Source: Acidimicrobiaceae bacterium (GTDB lineage Bacteria; Actinomycetota; Acidimicrobiia; Acidimicrobiales; RAAP-2). Taken from it: a stretch of DNA of 52,066 nt. The position numbers and the translations under genes are program-made. Within the stretch, counting starts at the first letter, position 1, and each line of letters starts with the position of its first letter. Positions 17,587 to 25,385 of this stretch are shown one piece after another. The notes beneath the pieces are model-generated. The model ran no database searches and was not told the DNA's origin. It worked only from the letters and a program-made list of their open reading frames with translations. The DNA lies in assembly GCA_003138855.1 (NCBI GenBank), contig PLHF01000104.1, positions 1 through 52,066 on the forward strand, in the 5' to 3' direction.

Positions 17587-18525
17587 ATGCTCCTGCGCAT
17601 CTTCACCGAGCCGCAGCAGGGGGCCAGCTACGACGCCCTGGTGGCGGTGGCGAAGGCCTCCGAGGACCTCGGGTTCGACGCCTTCTTCCGCAGCGACCAC
17701 TACCTGAGGATGGGTGACGGCGACGGGCTGCCCGGGCCCACCGACGCCTGGGTCACCCTGGCCGGCATCGCCCGGGAGACCAACCGCATCCGACTGGGGA
17801 CGCTGGTCACCTCGGCCACCTTCCGCCTTCCCGGGCCGCTGGCCATCACGGTGGCGGAAGTCGACGCCATGAGCGGCGGCCGGGTCGAACTCGGGCTGGG
17901 TGCCGGGTGGTACGAAGCCGAGCACACCGCCTACGGGATCCCCTTCCCGCCGCTGGGGGAGCGGTTCGAGCGCCTGGAGGAGCAGCTGGCCATCGTCACC
18001 GGGCTGTGGTCGACCCCGGTCGGCGATCGGTTCGGCTTCACCGGCTGCCACTACCAGGTGAGCGACAGCCCGGCTCTGCCCAAACCGGTCCAGAGGCCGG
18101 GGCCCCCGATCATCATCGGTGGAGGTGGACCGGCCCGCACGCCGCGGCTGGCCGCCACGTTCGGCTCCGAGTTCAACTTGGCGTTCTGCCCGCTGGAGGT
18201 CACCGGTGACCAGTTCGAACGGGTGCGTGCCGCCTGCGAGGTCGCCGGGCGTGACCCGGGCTCGCTGGTCCTCTCCGCGGCCCAGGTCGTGTGCTGCGGG
18301 CGGGACGAGGTCGAGATCGCCGGACGGGCCGCGGCCATCGGGCGCGAGGTGGCCGAGCTGCGCGAGCACGGCCTGTGCGGCACCCCCGACGAGGTGCTCT
18401 CCAAGCTGGCGGCCTACACGGCGTTGGGGGCGGAGCGGATCTACCTGCAGATCCTGGACGTGGCCGACCTGGACCATCTGGCGCTGATCGGCGAGGCGGT
18501 CCTGCCCCACTGCGCGGCGCTCTGA
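17587..18525 (+). CDS. LLM-class flavin/F420-dependent oxidoreductase
   Basis: 312 residues, a luciferase-like TIM barrel. Diagnostic segments are LGFDAFFRSDHYLRM near the N-terminus, NRIRLGTLVTSATFRLPG, SGGRVELGLGAGWYEAEH and PPIIIGGGGPARTPRLAA. Members of this branch in actinomycetes commonly use coenzyme F420 to reduce or oxidise small substrates; flavin use cannot be excluded. The gene starts 9 bp after the efflux gene, so it may belong to the same marR-controlled operon and modify the exported compound (inference). Confidence 0.85.
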   Translation: MLLRIFTEPQQGASYDALVAVAKASEDLGFDAFFRSDHYLRMGDGDGLPGPTDAWVTLAGIARETNRIRLGTLVTSATFRLPGPLAITVAEVDAMSGGRVELGLGAGWYEAEHTAYGIPFPPLGERFERLEEQLAIVTGLWSTPVGDRFGFTGCHYQVSDSPALPKPVQRPGPPIIIGGGGPARTPRLAATFGSEFNLAFCPLEVTGDQFERVRAACEVAGRDPGSLVLSAAQVVCCGRDEVEIAGRAAAIGREVAELREHGLCGTPDEVLSKLAAYTALGAERIYLQILDVADLDHLALIGEAVLPHCAAL

Positions 18526-18576
18526 CCCGTTCCGACCCTCCGGGGCACGTGGCCCGGCGGGGTGTCGGGCCGTCGT

Positions 18577-19608
18577 TCAGCCGGGTGACGTCCGGGCCGC
18601 CGATGGAGCAGACGCGTCCCCCATCGGCCACCCTTCGGCGACCAGGGACAGCGACTGCGCCCGGGCCTCGAAGGAGTGCGCCCGGGTCGACAGCATGAGC
18701 TCGTCGGCGCCGGTGCGGCACTGCAGGTCGGCCAGGCCCCGGAGCACCGAGTCCGGATCACCGATCAGGTGGGTGGAGGTGGCCGACTCGACCACCGTGC
18801 GCTCGTCCGGCGTGTACCGGTAGGCGGCAGCCTCCTCGGGACTGGGGAGTGGGCCCAGCCTCCCGGTCCGGAGTTGGAGGACGGCCAGCGCCGAGGGACC
18901 GGCCAGCCACTCGGCCTCCGCCTGAACCGGGGCGCACAGCACGGAGACGGCGACCATGGCGTAAGGCCGCCCGAGCACCGCGGACGGTTGGAACACCGAG
19001 CGGTACCGCTCGAGCGCCAGGTCCAACTGACCGGGGCTGAAGTGGTAGGCGAAGGCGAAGGGGAGGCCCAGCAGGCCGGCCAGCTGCGCACTGAAGGTGG
19101 ACGATCCCAGCAGCCACACCTCGGGGAGGTACCCCCGGCCGGGCACCGGTGCCGGATGGGTCGGGGGGCCGTCGGACGGGGCCAGGTAGTCGATCAGCTC
19201 GACCACGTCGTGGGGGAAGTTGTCGGGCCCGAGGTCGCCGGCGCGCCGGAGGGCGTGGGCCGTGACCGGATCGGTGCCCGGGGCCCGGCCCAGCCCGAGG
19301 TCGATCCTTCCCGGATGGAGGGCCTCCAGTGTGGCGAACTGCTCGGCGATCACCAGCGGAGCGTGGTTGGGGAGCATCACCCCGCCGGCACCCACCCGCA
19401 GGGTGGTCGTGGCGTCGGCCAGATGGCCGATCAGCACCGCCGGTGCCGAGCTGGCGACCGCCGGCATCCCGTGGTGCTCCGCCACCCACATGCGGTGGAA
19501 GCCCAGGGTCTCGATCAGCCCGGCGAGACGGGTGGTCTCGGCCAGGGCATCGGCCGGGGTGGACCCGCGTGCCACGGTGGCGAGGTCGCGGACGGAGAGA
19601 GGAACCAC
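18577..19608 (-). CDS. Luciferase-like monooxygenase (MsnO8-type LLM)
   Basis: 343 residues. It opens [15 protein letters not shown] and has [40 protein letters not shown] and the hallmark [14 protein letters not shown], all typical of the MsnO8-like subgroup of flavin-dependent LLM proteins. The fold and flavin-type catalysis are secure; the substrate is unknown. It converges on the F420-type LLM gene with a 51-bp gap and is a different subfamily, so the two are not a recent duplication. The start follows a GAGAGAGG-like region, so ATG versus an upstream codon is not certain. Confidence 0.85.
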   Translation of the reverse strand: MVPLSVRDLATVARGSTPADALAETTRLAGLIETLGFHRMWVAEHHGMPAVASSAPAVLIGHLADATTTLRVGAGGVMLPNHAPLVIAEQFATLEALHPGRIDLGLGRAPGTDPVTAHALRRAGDLGPDNFPHDVVELIDYLAPSDGPPTHPAPVPGRGYLPEVWLLGSSTFSAQLAGLLGLPFAFAYHFSPGQLDLALERYRSVFQPSAVLGRPYAMVAVSVLCAPVQAEAEWLAGPSALAVLQLRTGRLGPLPSPEEAAAYRYTPDERTVVESATSTHLIGDPDSVLRGLADLQCRTGADELMLSTRAHSFEARAQSLSLVAEGWPMGDASAPSAARTSPG

Positions 19609-19660
19609 GACCGGTACAACACCGCCGTGGCGGGCGCGCTTCCCCGGTCGTCGACCAGGG

Positions 19661-20128
19661 TCAGGCCGCCTGTGCGGTCAGTTCCTCGATGCGGGCCAGC
19701 GTCTTGTCCATGTTGGCCCTGGTCTTCTCGGGGAGCCCGCCCATCTTGAGGAACGGCCGCTGGTGGTCCTGGGAGATGTCCCAGCTCTCGGTGACCCTGG
19801 TACCGCCCTCGACCGGCTCGAGCTCGTAGCGCCAGATCCGCCCGCCCACGACCTTGCCCGCGAACCCGCCGGCTCGTGCCTGCCAGGCAATCCGCCGGTT
19901 CTCCTCGAACTCGATCACGGTGTTGGCCATCGAGTAGCTGATGCCCATGTGCATCGACATGCCGAAGGTGGCGCCCTCGGACAGGCGCTGAGGGGACCCC
20001 TCCTTGACCTGCTTCACGGTGCCCGAGCCGTCGATGTCGGGGTGGCGGGCCGCGTCGGCGATCAGATCGAAGATGGCCCCGGGTGGTGCCGGGATCACCC
20101 GCTCCACTGAGACGATGTTGCCTTCCAT
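19661..20128 (-). CDS. SRPBCC (polyketide cyclase/START-like) protein
   Basis: 155 residues with a helix-grip pattern: N-terminal strand [51 protein letters not shown] and a long C-terminal helix. SRPBCC proteins bind lipids or hydrophobic metabolites, and close relatives in mycobacteria are annotated polyketide cyclase/dehydrase. ATG 20128 is chosen because GGAGG lies 5 nt before it; the frame is open further upstream but that part is Arg/Ser-rich and unlikely to be translated. Confidence 0.82.
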   Translation of the reverse strand: MEGNIVSVERVIPAPPGAIFDLIADAARHPDIDGSGTVKQVKEGSPQRLSEGATFGMSMHMGISYSMANTVIEFEENRRIAWQARAGGFAGKVVGGRIWRYELEPVEGGTRVTESWDISQDHQRPFLKMGGLPEKTRANMDKTLARIEELTAQAA

Positions 20129-20248
20129 GCCGTCCTCCGCTCTCGATGGGTCCTGGTGCGCCGTCAGCCTACCGGCGGGCCGGCCCGTCGGACCTGCCCG
20201 GTCGGTCGTGGAGTGAACGGGCGGGCGGAACGGTCCGGAGCGAACTGG

Positions 20249-20254
20249 CATCAT
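20249..20254 (+). promoter_or_regulatory. Possible -10 box of the glycosylase gene
   Basis: CATCAT 7 nt before GTG 20262. The first base departs from TANNNT, so this is a weak call that rests mainly on position. Confidence 0.25.
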
Positions 20255-20261
20255 CAGGTCC

Positions 20262-20891
20262 GTGACCGGAGGATCGCTGACCGAGGTCGTGGCATCGCTC
20301 GGGGAGCTGGACCCGGTGCTGGCCACGCTGATCGACCGGCACGGCATGCCGCCCCCGCGGCGGCGGGTCCCCGCCGCCGAACGGTTCGCGGCCATCGCCC
20401 GGACCATCGTCTACCAACAGCTGGCGGGCAGGGCTGCGGCCTCCATCCACGGCCGCTTCACGGCGGCGCTCGGAGGGTCGGTCACCGCCGAAGGCGTACT
20501 GGCTGCTCCGCCCGCCCTGCTGGCGTCCAGCGGACTCAGCGCATCGAAGGCCGCGTCGATCCGGGATCTGGCCGACAAGGTGGTCTCCGGCGAGATCGGG
20601 CTGGAGCGGATCGGCCGGCTGTCCGACGGCGCGGTGGTGGAGCACCTGACCCAGGTGCGCGGCATCGGGCCATGGACGGCGCAGATGTTCCTCTTGGGCA
20701 CGTTGAGCCGGCTCGACGTGTGGCCGACCGGCGACTACGGGGTCCGGGCGGGGTTCGCCAGGGCGTGGGTCCTGCCCGGCATTCCGTCGCCCGGCCAGCT
20801 GGACGCGCTGGGCCAGCCGTTCCGTCCCTACCGGAGCCTGGTGGCCTGGTACTGCTGGCGGGCGGCGGACGACCGGACCGGAGGAACCTGA
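20262..20891 (+). CDS. AlkA-like DNA-3-methyladenine glycosylase (HhH-GPD)
   Basis: 209 residues. The helix-hairpin-helix is LTQVRGIGPWTAQMFLL, and the catalytic Asp follows in VWPTGDYGVRAGFA; upstream is the FAAIARTIVYQQLAGRAAAS helix found in this family. The enzyme removes alkylated purines from DNA to start base-excision repair. It lacks the N-terminal domain of E. coli AlkA and any iron-sulfur Cys cluster, like short actinobacterial versions. Divergent from the SRPBCC gene. Confidence 0.9.
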   Translation: MTGGSLTEVVASLGELDPVLATLIDRHGMPPPRRRVPAAERFAAIARTIVYQQLAGRAAASIHGRFTAALGGSVTAEGVLAAPPALLASSGLSASKAASIRDLADKVVSGEIGLERIGRLSDGAVVEHLTQVRGIGPWTAQMFLLGTLSRLDVWPTGDYGVRAGFARAWVLPGIPSPGQLDALGQPFRPYRSLVAWYCWRAADDRTGGT

Positions 20892-20951
20892 GGGAACACG
20901 TGCGACGCCACGCCGATCGACCGGTGCCGGCGCCCGAAGTGGGCGCGGGTC

Positions 20952-21554
20952 TCAGGCGATCGGCAGGCTGTCGGCCAGCAGTCGCGACACCTTCTCGACG
21001 GTCCGGGAGTCCATCGCCACCGGTGTCTGCATCCGGCTGGCAACGAGCCGGGGCCAGCCGACCCGCACCTCGCCGATCTCGATGGCGGAGGCGAACCCCC
21101 ATTCGGCCCTGGGGAGGCAGAGCATGGCGTGCACCGGGACCTCCGACCCCCAGGGGGTGTTCCGGAGCGCCGCCCGTACGGCGTCCACCTGTCGGCAGAC
21201 GTTCGCCACCGTGTCGGCGCAGTTCCGCCGCCCGACGTGGAGCTCCTCGGGGCCGAGGTCCGAGATCGGGCCCGGGCGCCTGGTGTGGGCCAGCCCCTTG
21301 TAGTTCTCGGTGTGGACGACGGAGACGCCGGCGGGGGAGACGGCGATCAACCGGATTCGGGCCTTCCAGTCCGGTAGCCGCCGGTGCTGAAGGACCACGA
21401 CACCATCGCCCACGATCTCCAGGCGAGTCCGTTCCCGGCGGTCACGGCCGGACCGCCGCACCCACCCCGGGGACGATCTCCGGGCCGTGCCGGCATGCGT
21501 CGCCGATCCGACGGCCGGATCCGTCGCTTGATTCGATTCCTTTGCGTCCGCCAT
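20952..21554 (-). CDS. NERD-domain (nuclease-related) protein
   Basis: 200 residues. The recognisable core runs from VVVLQHRRLPDWKARIRLIA to VSPAGVSVVHTENYKGL and GRRNCADTVANVCRQVDAVR, which is the NERD pattern (rules and a D/H...A(V/I)GP(A)GV followed by ExxKG). In typical NERD proteins the second strand has D-x-K; here it reads TENYKG. The function of stand-alone NERD proteins is unknown; a DNA-processing role is proposed from the fold. ATG 21554 is chosen because minus-strand TACCAT lies 7 nt upstream. Confidence 0.72.
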   Translation of the reverse strand: MADAKESNQATDPAVGSATHAGTARRSSPGWVRRSGRDRRERTRLEIVGDGVVVLQHRRLPDWKARIRLIAVSPAGVSVVHTENYKGLAHTRRPGPISDLGPEELHVGRRNCADTVANVCRQVDAVRAALRNTPWGSEVPVHAMLCLPRAEWGFASAIEIGEVRVGWPRLVASRMQTPVAMDSRTVEKVSRLLADSLPIA

Positions 21555-21561
21555 CCGCCAC

Positions 21562-21567
21562 ATGGTA
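21562..21567 (-). promoter_or_regulatory. Putative leaderless -10 box of the NERD gene
   Basis: Minus-strand TACCAT, 7 nt before ATG 21554; the same hexamer precedes pabA. Confidence 0.5.
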
Positions 21568-21607
21568 GGGGAGGAGGCTGCCGCACGGTCGATCCGGGGC
21601 CGCAACC

Positions 21608-21613
21608 TAGTGT
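21608..21613 (+). promoter_or_regulatory. Putative leaderless -10 box of the CbiX-like gene
   Basis: TAGTGT ends 9 nt before ATG 21623; no ribosome-binding site intervenes. Confidence 0.45.
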
Positions 21614-21622
21614 TGGGTTGGT

Positions 21623-22105
21623 ATGGACGAAACACCGGGGCAAGACGGCACGGGCGCTGCCCCCCTCCCACCGGGGTCGTTGGGCGTGGTGATCGTCGAC
21701 CACGGGTCGCGTAGACAGGATGCCAACCGGCGCCACGAGGACTTCGTGCGGGCATGGGCCGCGCGCAGTGCCCACCCCGTCGTGGAGGCGGCCCACATGG
21801 AACTGGCCGAACCTTCCATCGGCACCGCCTTCGACGCGTGCGTGGCGGCCGGCGCCACCACCGTGGTGGTCGCCCCCTACTTCCTGTGGCCGGGGAACCA
21901 CTGGGATCGGGACATCCCCGCGTTGGCGGCCCGGTCGGCTGCCCGCCATCCTGGTGTCCACTACCTGGTGTCGGCTCCGCTCGGGCCCCACCCCCTGCTC
22001 ATGGACATCGTCGAACAGCGCATCGCGTACTGCCTCGCCCATGTGGCCGGTGACGTTCCCGAGTGCGATGTCTGCGCCGGAACCGGCAGTTGCCGCCTGG
22101 TCTGA
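21623..22105 (+). CDS. CbiX/SirB-like chelatase-fold protein
   Basis: 160 residues, single domain. VIVDHGSRRQDANRRHEDFV holds the metal-binding His of class II chelatases, and VVVAPYFLWPGNHWDRDIP has the second His region. It ends in CDVCAGTGSC, a compact Cys motif that could hold a metal or iron-sulfur cluster. Class II chelatases put Co2+ or Fe2+ into sirohydrochlorin for cobalamin or siroheme. No other tetrapyrrole genes are adjacent, so an alternative metal-handling role is possible. One-domain size matches CbiX-short/SirB-like forms that dimerise or have a degenerate half. Confidence 0.82.
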   Translation: MDETPGQDGTGAAPLPPGSLGVVIVDHGSRRQDANRRHEDFVRAWAARSAHPVVEAAHMELAEPSIGTAFDACVAAGATTVVVAPYFLWPGNHWDRDIPALAARSAARHPGVHYLVSAPLGPHPLLMDIVEQRIAYCLAHVAGDVPECDVCAGTGSCRLV

Positions 22106-22135
22106 CCGAGGCGCAGGCCAGACGGGTGCGGCGGC

Positions 22136-23269
22136 CTATCCGGCGCAGCGGTCTCCCAACCAAGGCTGCTGGCCGTCGAGGGCGTAGAGGGCGACGGCCA
22201 CCGTGTCCTGATCGGCCCTGGACGCGGTGTTCGGTGGCACGCCGACCAGGCCGGGAAGACCGGCGGCCTGTGCCGCCAGGTTCCAAGTCGACTGGCCGAA
22301 CTGGAACGCACCCATATAGGTACCGCCCGGCGAGACCGCCGCGTAGTTGCCGCCCGACTCGGCCTGCACGACGCACTGGAGGAACGGGTTGAGTGCAGGG
22401 TCGGTGCTGGCGCCGCCCGAGCCGCCGCCGGCCGACGGTGCCGGTGCCGGTGCGGTGGACGCGGTCGAGCTCTGGGTCGGGGAGGCTGACGGAGAGGTCG
22501 ATGTCGGAGCTGACGGAGGACGTGTCGTTGGAGCTGACGGAGCCCGTGTCGTCGACGACTTGGCTGCCGCGCGCTGCGCAGCTGCAACTGCCGCGGCGGC
22601 TGCCGCGCTCTGTGCGGCCGCCTGCTGGGCCACCGCTGTGGCCAGCTGCCCGGTGACCTGTGCCTGGACGGACTGCAGTTGCTGTTCGCTGCCGGTGGCA
22701 TGCCCGAGGTAGGAAGACTGTTGAGTCTGGTCCGTCTGGTCCTGGGCCTGCTGGCGTTGGAGCGTTGCCTGCTGTGTCAGGAGGGTACGTTGCGCGGTGC
22801 GCAGCTGATCCATCGCGGTGGTGATGTTGCCCACCGCGATGCTGCTGTACTCACTGGCCGCCTGGGCAGCTTCGCCACCCCCGGAGAACAACGCGGCGTC
22901 AGCGCTGGAGGCCTGCGTGCCGGCGTCCATATAGGAGTTGATCGCCTGGTGACGGACGGCGCCGGTCTTTGCCGCGATCAGCTGCTCGTCCTGACTGATC
23001 TGCTGGCCGATCTGCGCGATCGTGCGGGCGTCGGAGGCCACCTTCGCCGATGCCACCGAGTACTGCTGTTGATAGGCGTCGATCTGCAGCTGCTCCTCGA
23101 CCAATTTCTGAGAGATTGTTGCCGCCTGCGCCTGCAGATCCGTGATCTGGTCGGCCCCGGCGGGTCGGGGAAGGAGGACCACCGTCAAGGAGGTCAGAGC
23201 GACGAGAGTCGAGAGAAGCACCGCCGGAATGATCAGTCGACGGTGCGCTCCTGCGTTTAACTCCGCCAT
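22136..23269 (-). CDS. Secreted coiled-coil protein with Rpf-like transglycosylase domain
   Basis: 377 residues. An N-terminal export/anchor segment (about 10-38) is followed by a long coiled-coil region rich in Gln/Ala (DLQAQAATISQKLVEEQLQI onward) like the N-termini of NlpC/P60 partners, then an Ala/Ser/Thr/Pro linker, and a C-terminal ~75-residue lysozyme-like domain: CVVQAESGGNYAAVSPGG with the catalytic Glu, GAFQFGQSTWNLAA and a terminal WLGDRC. Rpf-type enzymes cleave peptidoglycan and help growth resumption and separation. The coiled-coil plus Rpf arrangement resembles secreted actinobacterial hydrolases. ATG 23269 places the membrane segment near the N-terminus. Confidence 0.83.
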   Translation of the reverse strand: MAELNAGAHRRLIIPAVLLSTLVALTSLTVVLLPRPAGADQITDLQAQAATISQKLVEEQLQIDAYQQQYSVASAKVASDARTIAQIGQQISQDEQLIAAKTGAVRHQAINSYMDAGTQASSADAALFSGGGEAAQAASEYSSIAVGNITTAMDQLRTAQRTLLTQQATLQRQQAQDQTDQTQQSSYLGHATGSEQQLQSVQAQVTGQLATAVAQQAAAQSAAAAAAVAAAQRAAAKSSTTRAPSAPTTRPPSAPTSTSPSASPTQSSTASTAPAPAPSAGGGSGGASTDPALNPFLQCVVQAESGGNYAAVSPGGTYMGAFQFGQSTWNLAAQAAGLPGLVGVPPNTASRADQDTVAVALYALDGQQPWLGDRCAG

Positions 23270-23506
23270 CGGTGCATACCGGGCGTGAAACACAATGGGA
23301 TACCAACCTAGTTGCCGGCCAGTGCGGAAACAAGGCACCCGTGGTACCGAACGGGGGGAAATCGGCGACCCCGTACACCGAAGGGCCTGGTGGCAGGGGG
23401 TGCAATGTCGCTGTTTGGAGCACGCTCCCAGGCACGCACACGCGTCGGGTTTCGTGCACTATCCGCTATCCGTCGACCCGCTCCATCCGCACGGTGAACA
23501 GCTTCC

Positions 23507-23735
23507 CTACCCACCGGCCGAGGTGAGGAACGCCTGGCGTGACGGGTACCTCATGATCGTGACGGGTACCTCATGATGGAGACGAACGGGAAGGCCTCGC
23601 CTCCCGCTCCGATGACCTGCGAGCCGATGTGCCCGGCGAACACGAAGTTCCCGCCTTGGCCTCGACGAACTCGCGCACGGCCTCGGCGTAGCGCACGGCC
23701 GCCCTCGTAGCGACTCGTGTCAGAGTCTCTGCCAT
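23507..23735 (-). pseudogene. Broken DUF1330-like (dimeric alpha/beta-barrel) gene
   Basis: The reading starts MAETLTRVATRAAVRYAEAV and continues REFVEAKAG in one frame. The following GNFVFAGHIGSQVIGAGGEA and FPFVSIMRYPSR lie in another frame, so a one-base loss near 23650 is needed to join them. Directly after, a 20-bp tandem duplication (23538-23577) shifts the frame again; removing one copy would restore RYPSRQAFLTSAGG. The (V/I)MRYPSRQAFL segment is the DUF1330/EthD-like signature, and the neighbour at 24635-25159 has the analogous IVRYPTRRSFID. Two independent lesions make a pseudogene likely. Confidence 0.6.
23538..23577 (+). repeat. 20-bp perfect tandem duplication
   Basis: CGTGACGGGTACCTCATGAT is present twice head to tail (23538-23557 and 23558-23577). 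Because 20 is not a multiple of three it breaks the minus-strand DUF1330-like frame. Confidence 0.95.
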
Positions 23736-23768
23736 GATGTTCGTCGAGGCAAGCGAAACGGGTATGCG

Positions 23769-24596
23769 ATGCAGGTGATCATCCTCGGCAGCGGGAGCCC
23801 ACTGCCCGACCCGGACCGGGCCGGTCCGTCGACGCTGGTGCGCACGTCGGCCGGGGACCTGCTGTTCGATTGTGGGAGGGGGGTCCTCATGCGCGCCGCG
23901 GCGGCCGGCTCGGGGGCGGGGGCGTTCCGTTCCCTCTTCCTGACCCACCTCCACAGCGACCACATCACCGACTTGAACGACATCTTCACCATGCGGTGGG
24001 CTCTGTCGTTCGAGCCGAACCCGCTGCCCGTCGTGGGCCCGATCGGCACGGATACCCTGCTGCGTGCCACCGAGGCGATGCTCGAACCGGATATCGGCTA
24101 TCGACTCGCCCACCACGCCGATCTGCAGTGGAGACCCTCCTCGACGGTGACCGAGGCCGAGCGGGGGGTGGTCTTCGACGAAGGCGGGGTGCGGGTCACG
24201 GCAGCTCCGACCGATCATGCGCCGGTCCGGCCGACACTGGGCTTCCGCATCGACGACGGGGGGCAGTCGGTGGTCGTGGCCGGCGACACGGTGCCCTGCC
24301 GGGGCCTCGACGAGCTGTGCAGCGGGGCCGACGTGCTGGTCCACACCGTGGTCCGGAGCGATCTCCTCGAGCAGATCGGCCTGCCGCGGCTCACCGACGT
24401 GATCGGCTACCACTCGTCGGTGCCGGACGCCGCCCGGACGGCCGCACGTGGCGGTGTCCGGACCCTGGTGCTCACCCATCTCGTTCCGGCACCGGCACCG
24501 GGCACCGAGCAGGAGTGGCTCGACCAGGCCGCGGCCGAGTTCGACGGCGAGGTGGTGCTGGCCACCGACCTGGCGATCATCGACATCGCCCGCTGA
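23769..24596 (+). CDS. Metallo-beta-lactamase-fold hydrolase (RNase Z-like)
   Basis: 275 residues. The zinc site is LFLTHLHSDHITDL (HxHxDH at 60-65), with further ligands in TDHAPV, VVAGDTVPCRGLDEL and IGYHSSVPDAA. The order and N-terminal start MQVIILGSGSPLPDPDRAGP are those of the ElaC/RNase Z-type subgroup, which in actinomycetes includes arylsulfatase-like and other phosphodiesterase or lactonase relatives. The flexible arm of true tRNase Z is short or absent, so tRNA processing is not assured. It is divergent from the broken DUF1330-like gene. Confidence 0.85.
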   Translation: MQVIILGSGSPLPDPDRAGPSTLVRTSAGDLLFDCGRGVLMRAAAAGSGAGAFRSLFLTHLHSDHITDLNDIFTMRWALSFEPNPLPVVGPIGTDTLLRATEAMLEPDIGYRLAHHADLQWRPSSTVTEAERGVVFDEGGVRVTAAPTDHAPVRPTLGFRIDDGGQSVVVAGDTVPCRGLDELCSGADVLVHTVVRSDLLEQIGLPRLTDVIGYHSSVPDAARTAARGGVRTLVLTHLVPAPAPGTEQEWLDQAAAEFDGEVVLATDLAIIDIAR

Positions 24597-24634
24597 CCGA
24601 CCACGAGACCTCCAGGCGGCCCCACCTGCGGTCG

Positions 24635-25159
24635 TCACCGACGACGGTGCCTTCGACCTCGAACGGCCGCCCCTTCGGCCACCGGGCCGGAAGGGGACGA
24701 ACCCGCCGGAAACGCGGTGAATCGCACGATGCCCGACCCGTCGGGCTCTCCCCGTACAGGGCCGGTGGGCAGCGAGCACATGATGACGGTGAAGTCCATC
24801 CCGACGTCCTTGTGGACCCGTTTCTCCCGGAAGTCCCGGCGGGACTGCATGTCGATGAAGGATCGACGCGTGGGGTAGCGCACGATCCCCATCCGGTGCC
24901 ACTCCGGGTCGGGGCCGCCTTCGGGCCCGACGCTGTCCCCGAAGTAGGCGACGTCTGCCCCGATGTCCGCCAGGACCTCGGTGGGGGCATACCGGTCGTC
25001 GGCCTCACTGCCGGAGATGCCGCTGTCCGCGCCCTCGCCGTAGTCGGCCCGCTCCTTGTACCGCATGAAGTTGACCATCCAGATCGGCCCGTCCTCCTCG
25101 GGGGGGGGCCGTGTGGCCAGGTGCAGGGCGTACGCGAAGTCGATGGTTCCGAACTCCAT
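24635..25159 (-). CDS. DUF1330/EthD-like dimeric alpha/beta-barrel protein
   Basis: 174 residues as read. The core has IWMVNFMRYKERADYGEG at the first strand, a middle AYFGDSVGPEGGPDPEWHRM segment, then GIVRYPTRRSFIDMQSRRDF, a ferredoxin-like fold used by small oxygenases, decarboxylases and stress proteins. The last 20 residues turn into Arg-rich sequence, while a +1 frame from about 24683 gives PFEVEGTVVGDDRRWGRLEV, which looks much more like protein. A one-base insertion in a GGGG run may therefore have altered the C-terminus. The start is supported by a well-formed promoter 6 nt upstream. Confidence 0.72.
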   Translation of the reverse strand: MEFGTIDFAYALHLATRPPPEEDGPIWMVNFMRYKERADYGEGADSGISGSEADDRYAPTEVLADIGADVAYFGDSVGPEGGPDPEWHRMGIVRYPTRRSFIDMQSRRDFREKRVHKDVGMDFTVIMCSLPTGPVRGEPDGSGIVRFTAFPAGSSPSGPVAEGAAVRGRRHRRR

Positions 25160-25165
25160 GACTGC

Positions 25166-25194
25166 AAGGTAACAGTTGACAGTATGAATGCCAA
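25166..25194 (-). promoter_or_regulatory. Leaderless promoter of the DUF1330-like gene
   Basis: On the minus strand TTGGCA (25189-25194), a 17-bp spacer, TACCTT (25166-25171), then 6 nt and ATG 25159. This is one of the two best-formed promoters in the window. The spacer contains ACAGT-TG-ACAGT on the plus strand, a short direct repeat that might bind a regulator. Confidence 0.7.
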
Positions 25195-25239
25195 TAGATA
25201 GCTTCGGCCAGGCCGGGAGGTTTGAACACCTTGGGTCCG

Positions 25240-25245
25240 TATAGT
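25240..25245 (+). promoter_or_regulatory. Putative -10 box before the leader ORF of the MFS gene
   Basis: TATAGT, 8 nt before ATG 25254. Good -10 match; no clear -35 at the usual distance. It fires away from the promoter at 25166-25194. Confidence 0.55.
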
Positions 25246-25253
25246 CGGATCCC

Positions 25254-25385
25254 ATGGTCCGCACACCCGCCGGTCCCGAGGGCATCAGGCCTGGTGCGCG
25301 GAGTGCCGGGACGAGAAGGCTCGCCACCTCGGCGGGCAGGATCTGGGGGTCGGCATGGACGGGGAAGGGGATCCGGATCCGATGA
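25254..25385 (+). CDS. Predicted 43-residue leader ORF upstream of the MFS gene
   Basis: It starts at ATG 25254 behind the TATAGT box and ends with TGA 25383-25385, which overlaps the ATG at 25382 of the transporter (ATGA). The peptide (MVRTPAGPEGIRPGARSAGT, then RRLATSAGRIWGSAWTGKGI, RIR) is Arg-rich with no known domain. Position, leaderless promoter and stop-start overlap make it a candidate leader peptide that couples or controls translation of the transporter. Codon content alone cannot prove it is translated. Confidence 0.4.
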   Translation: MVRTPAGPEGIRPGARSAGTRRLATSAGRIWGSAWTGKGIRIR

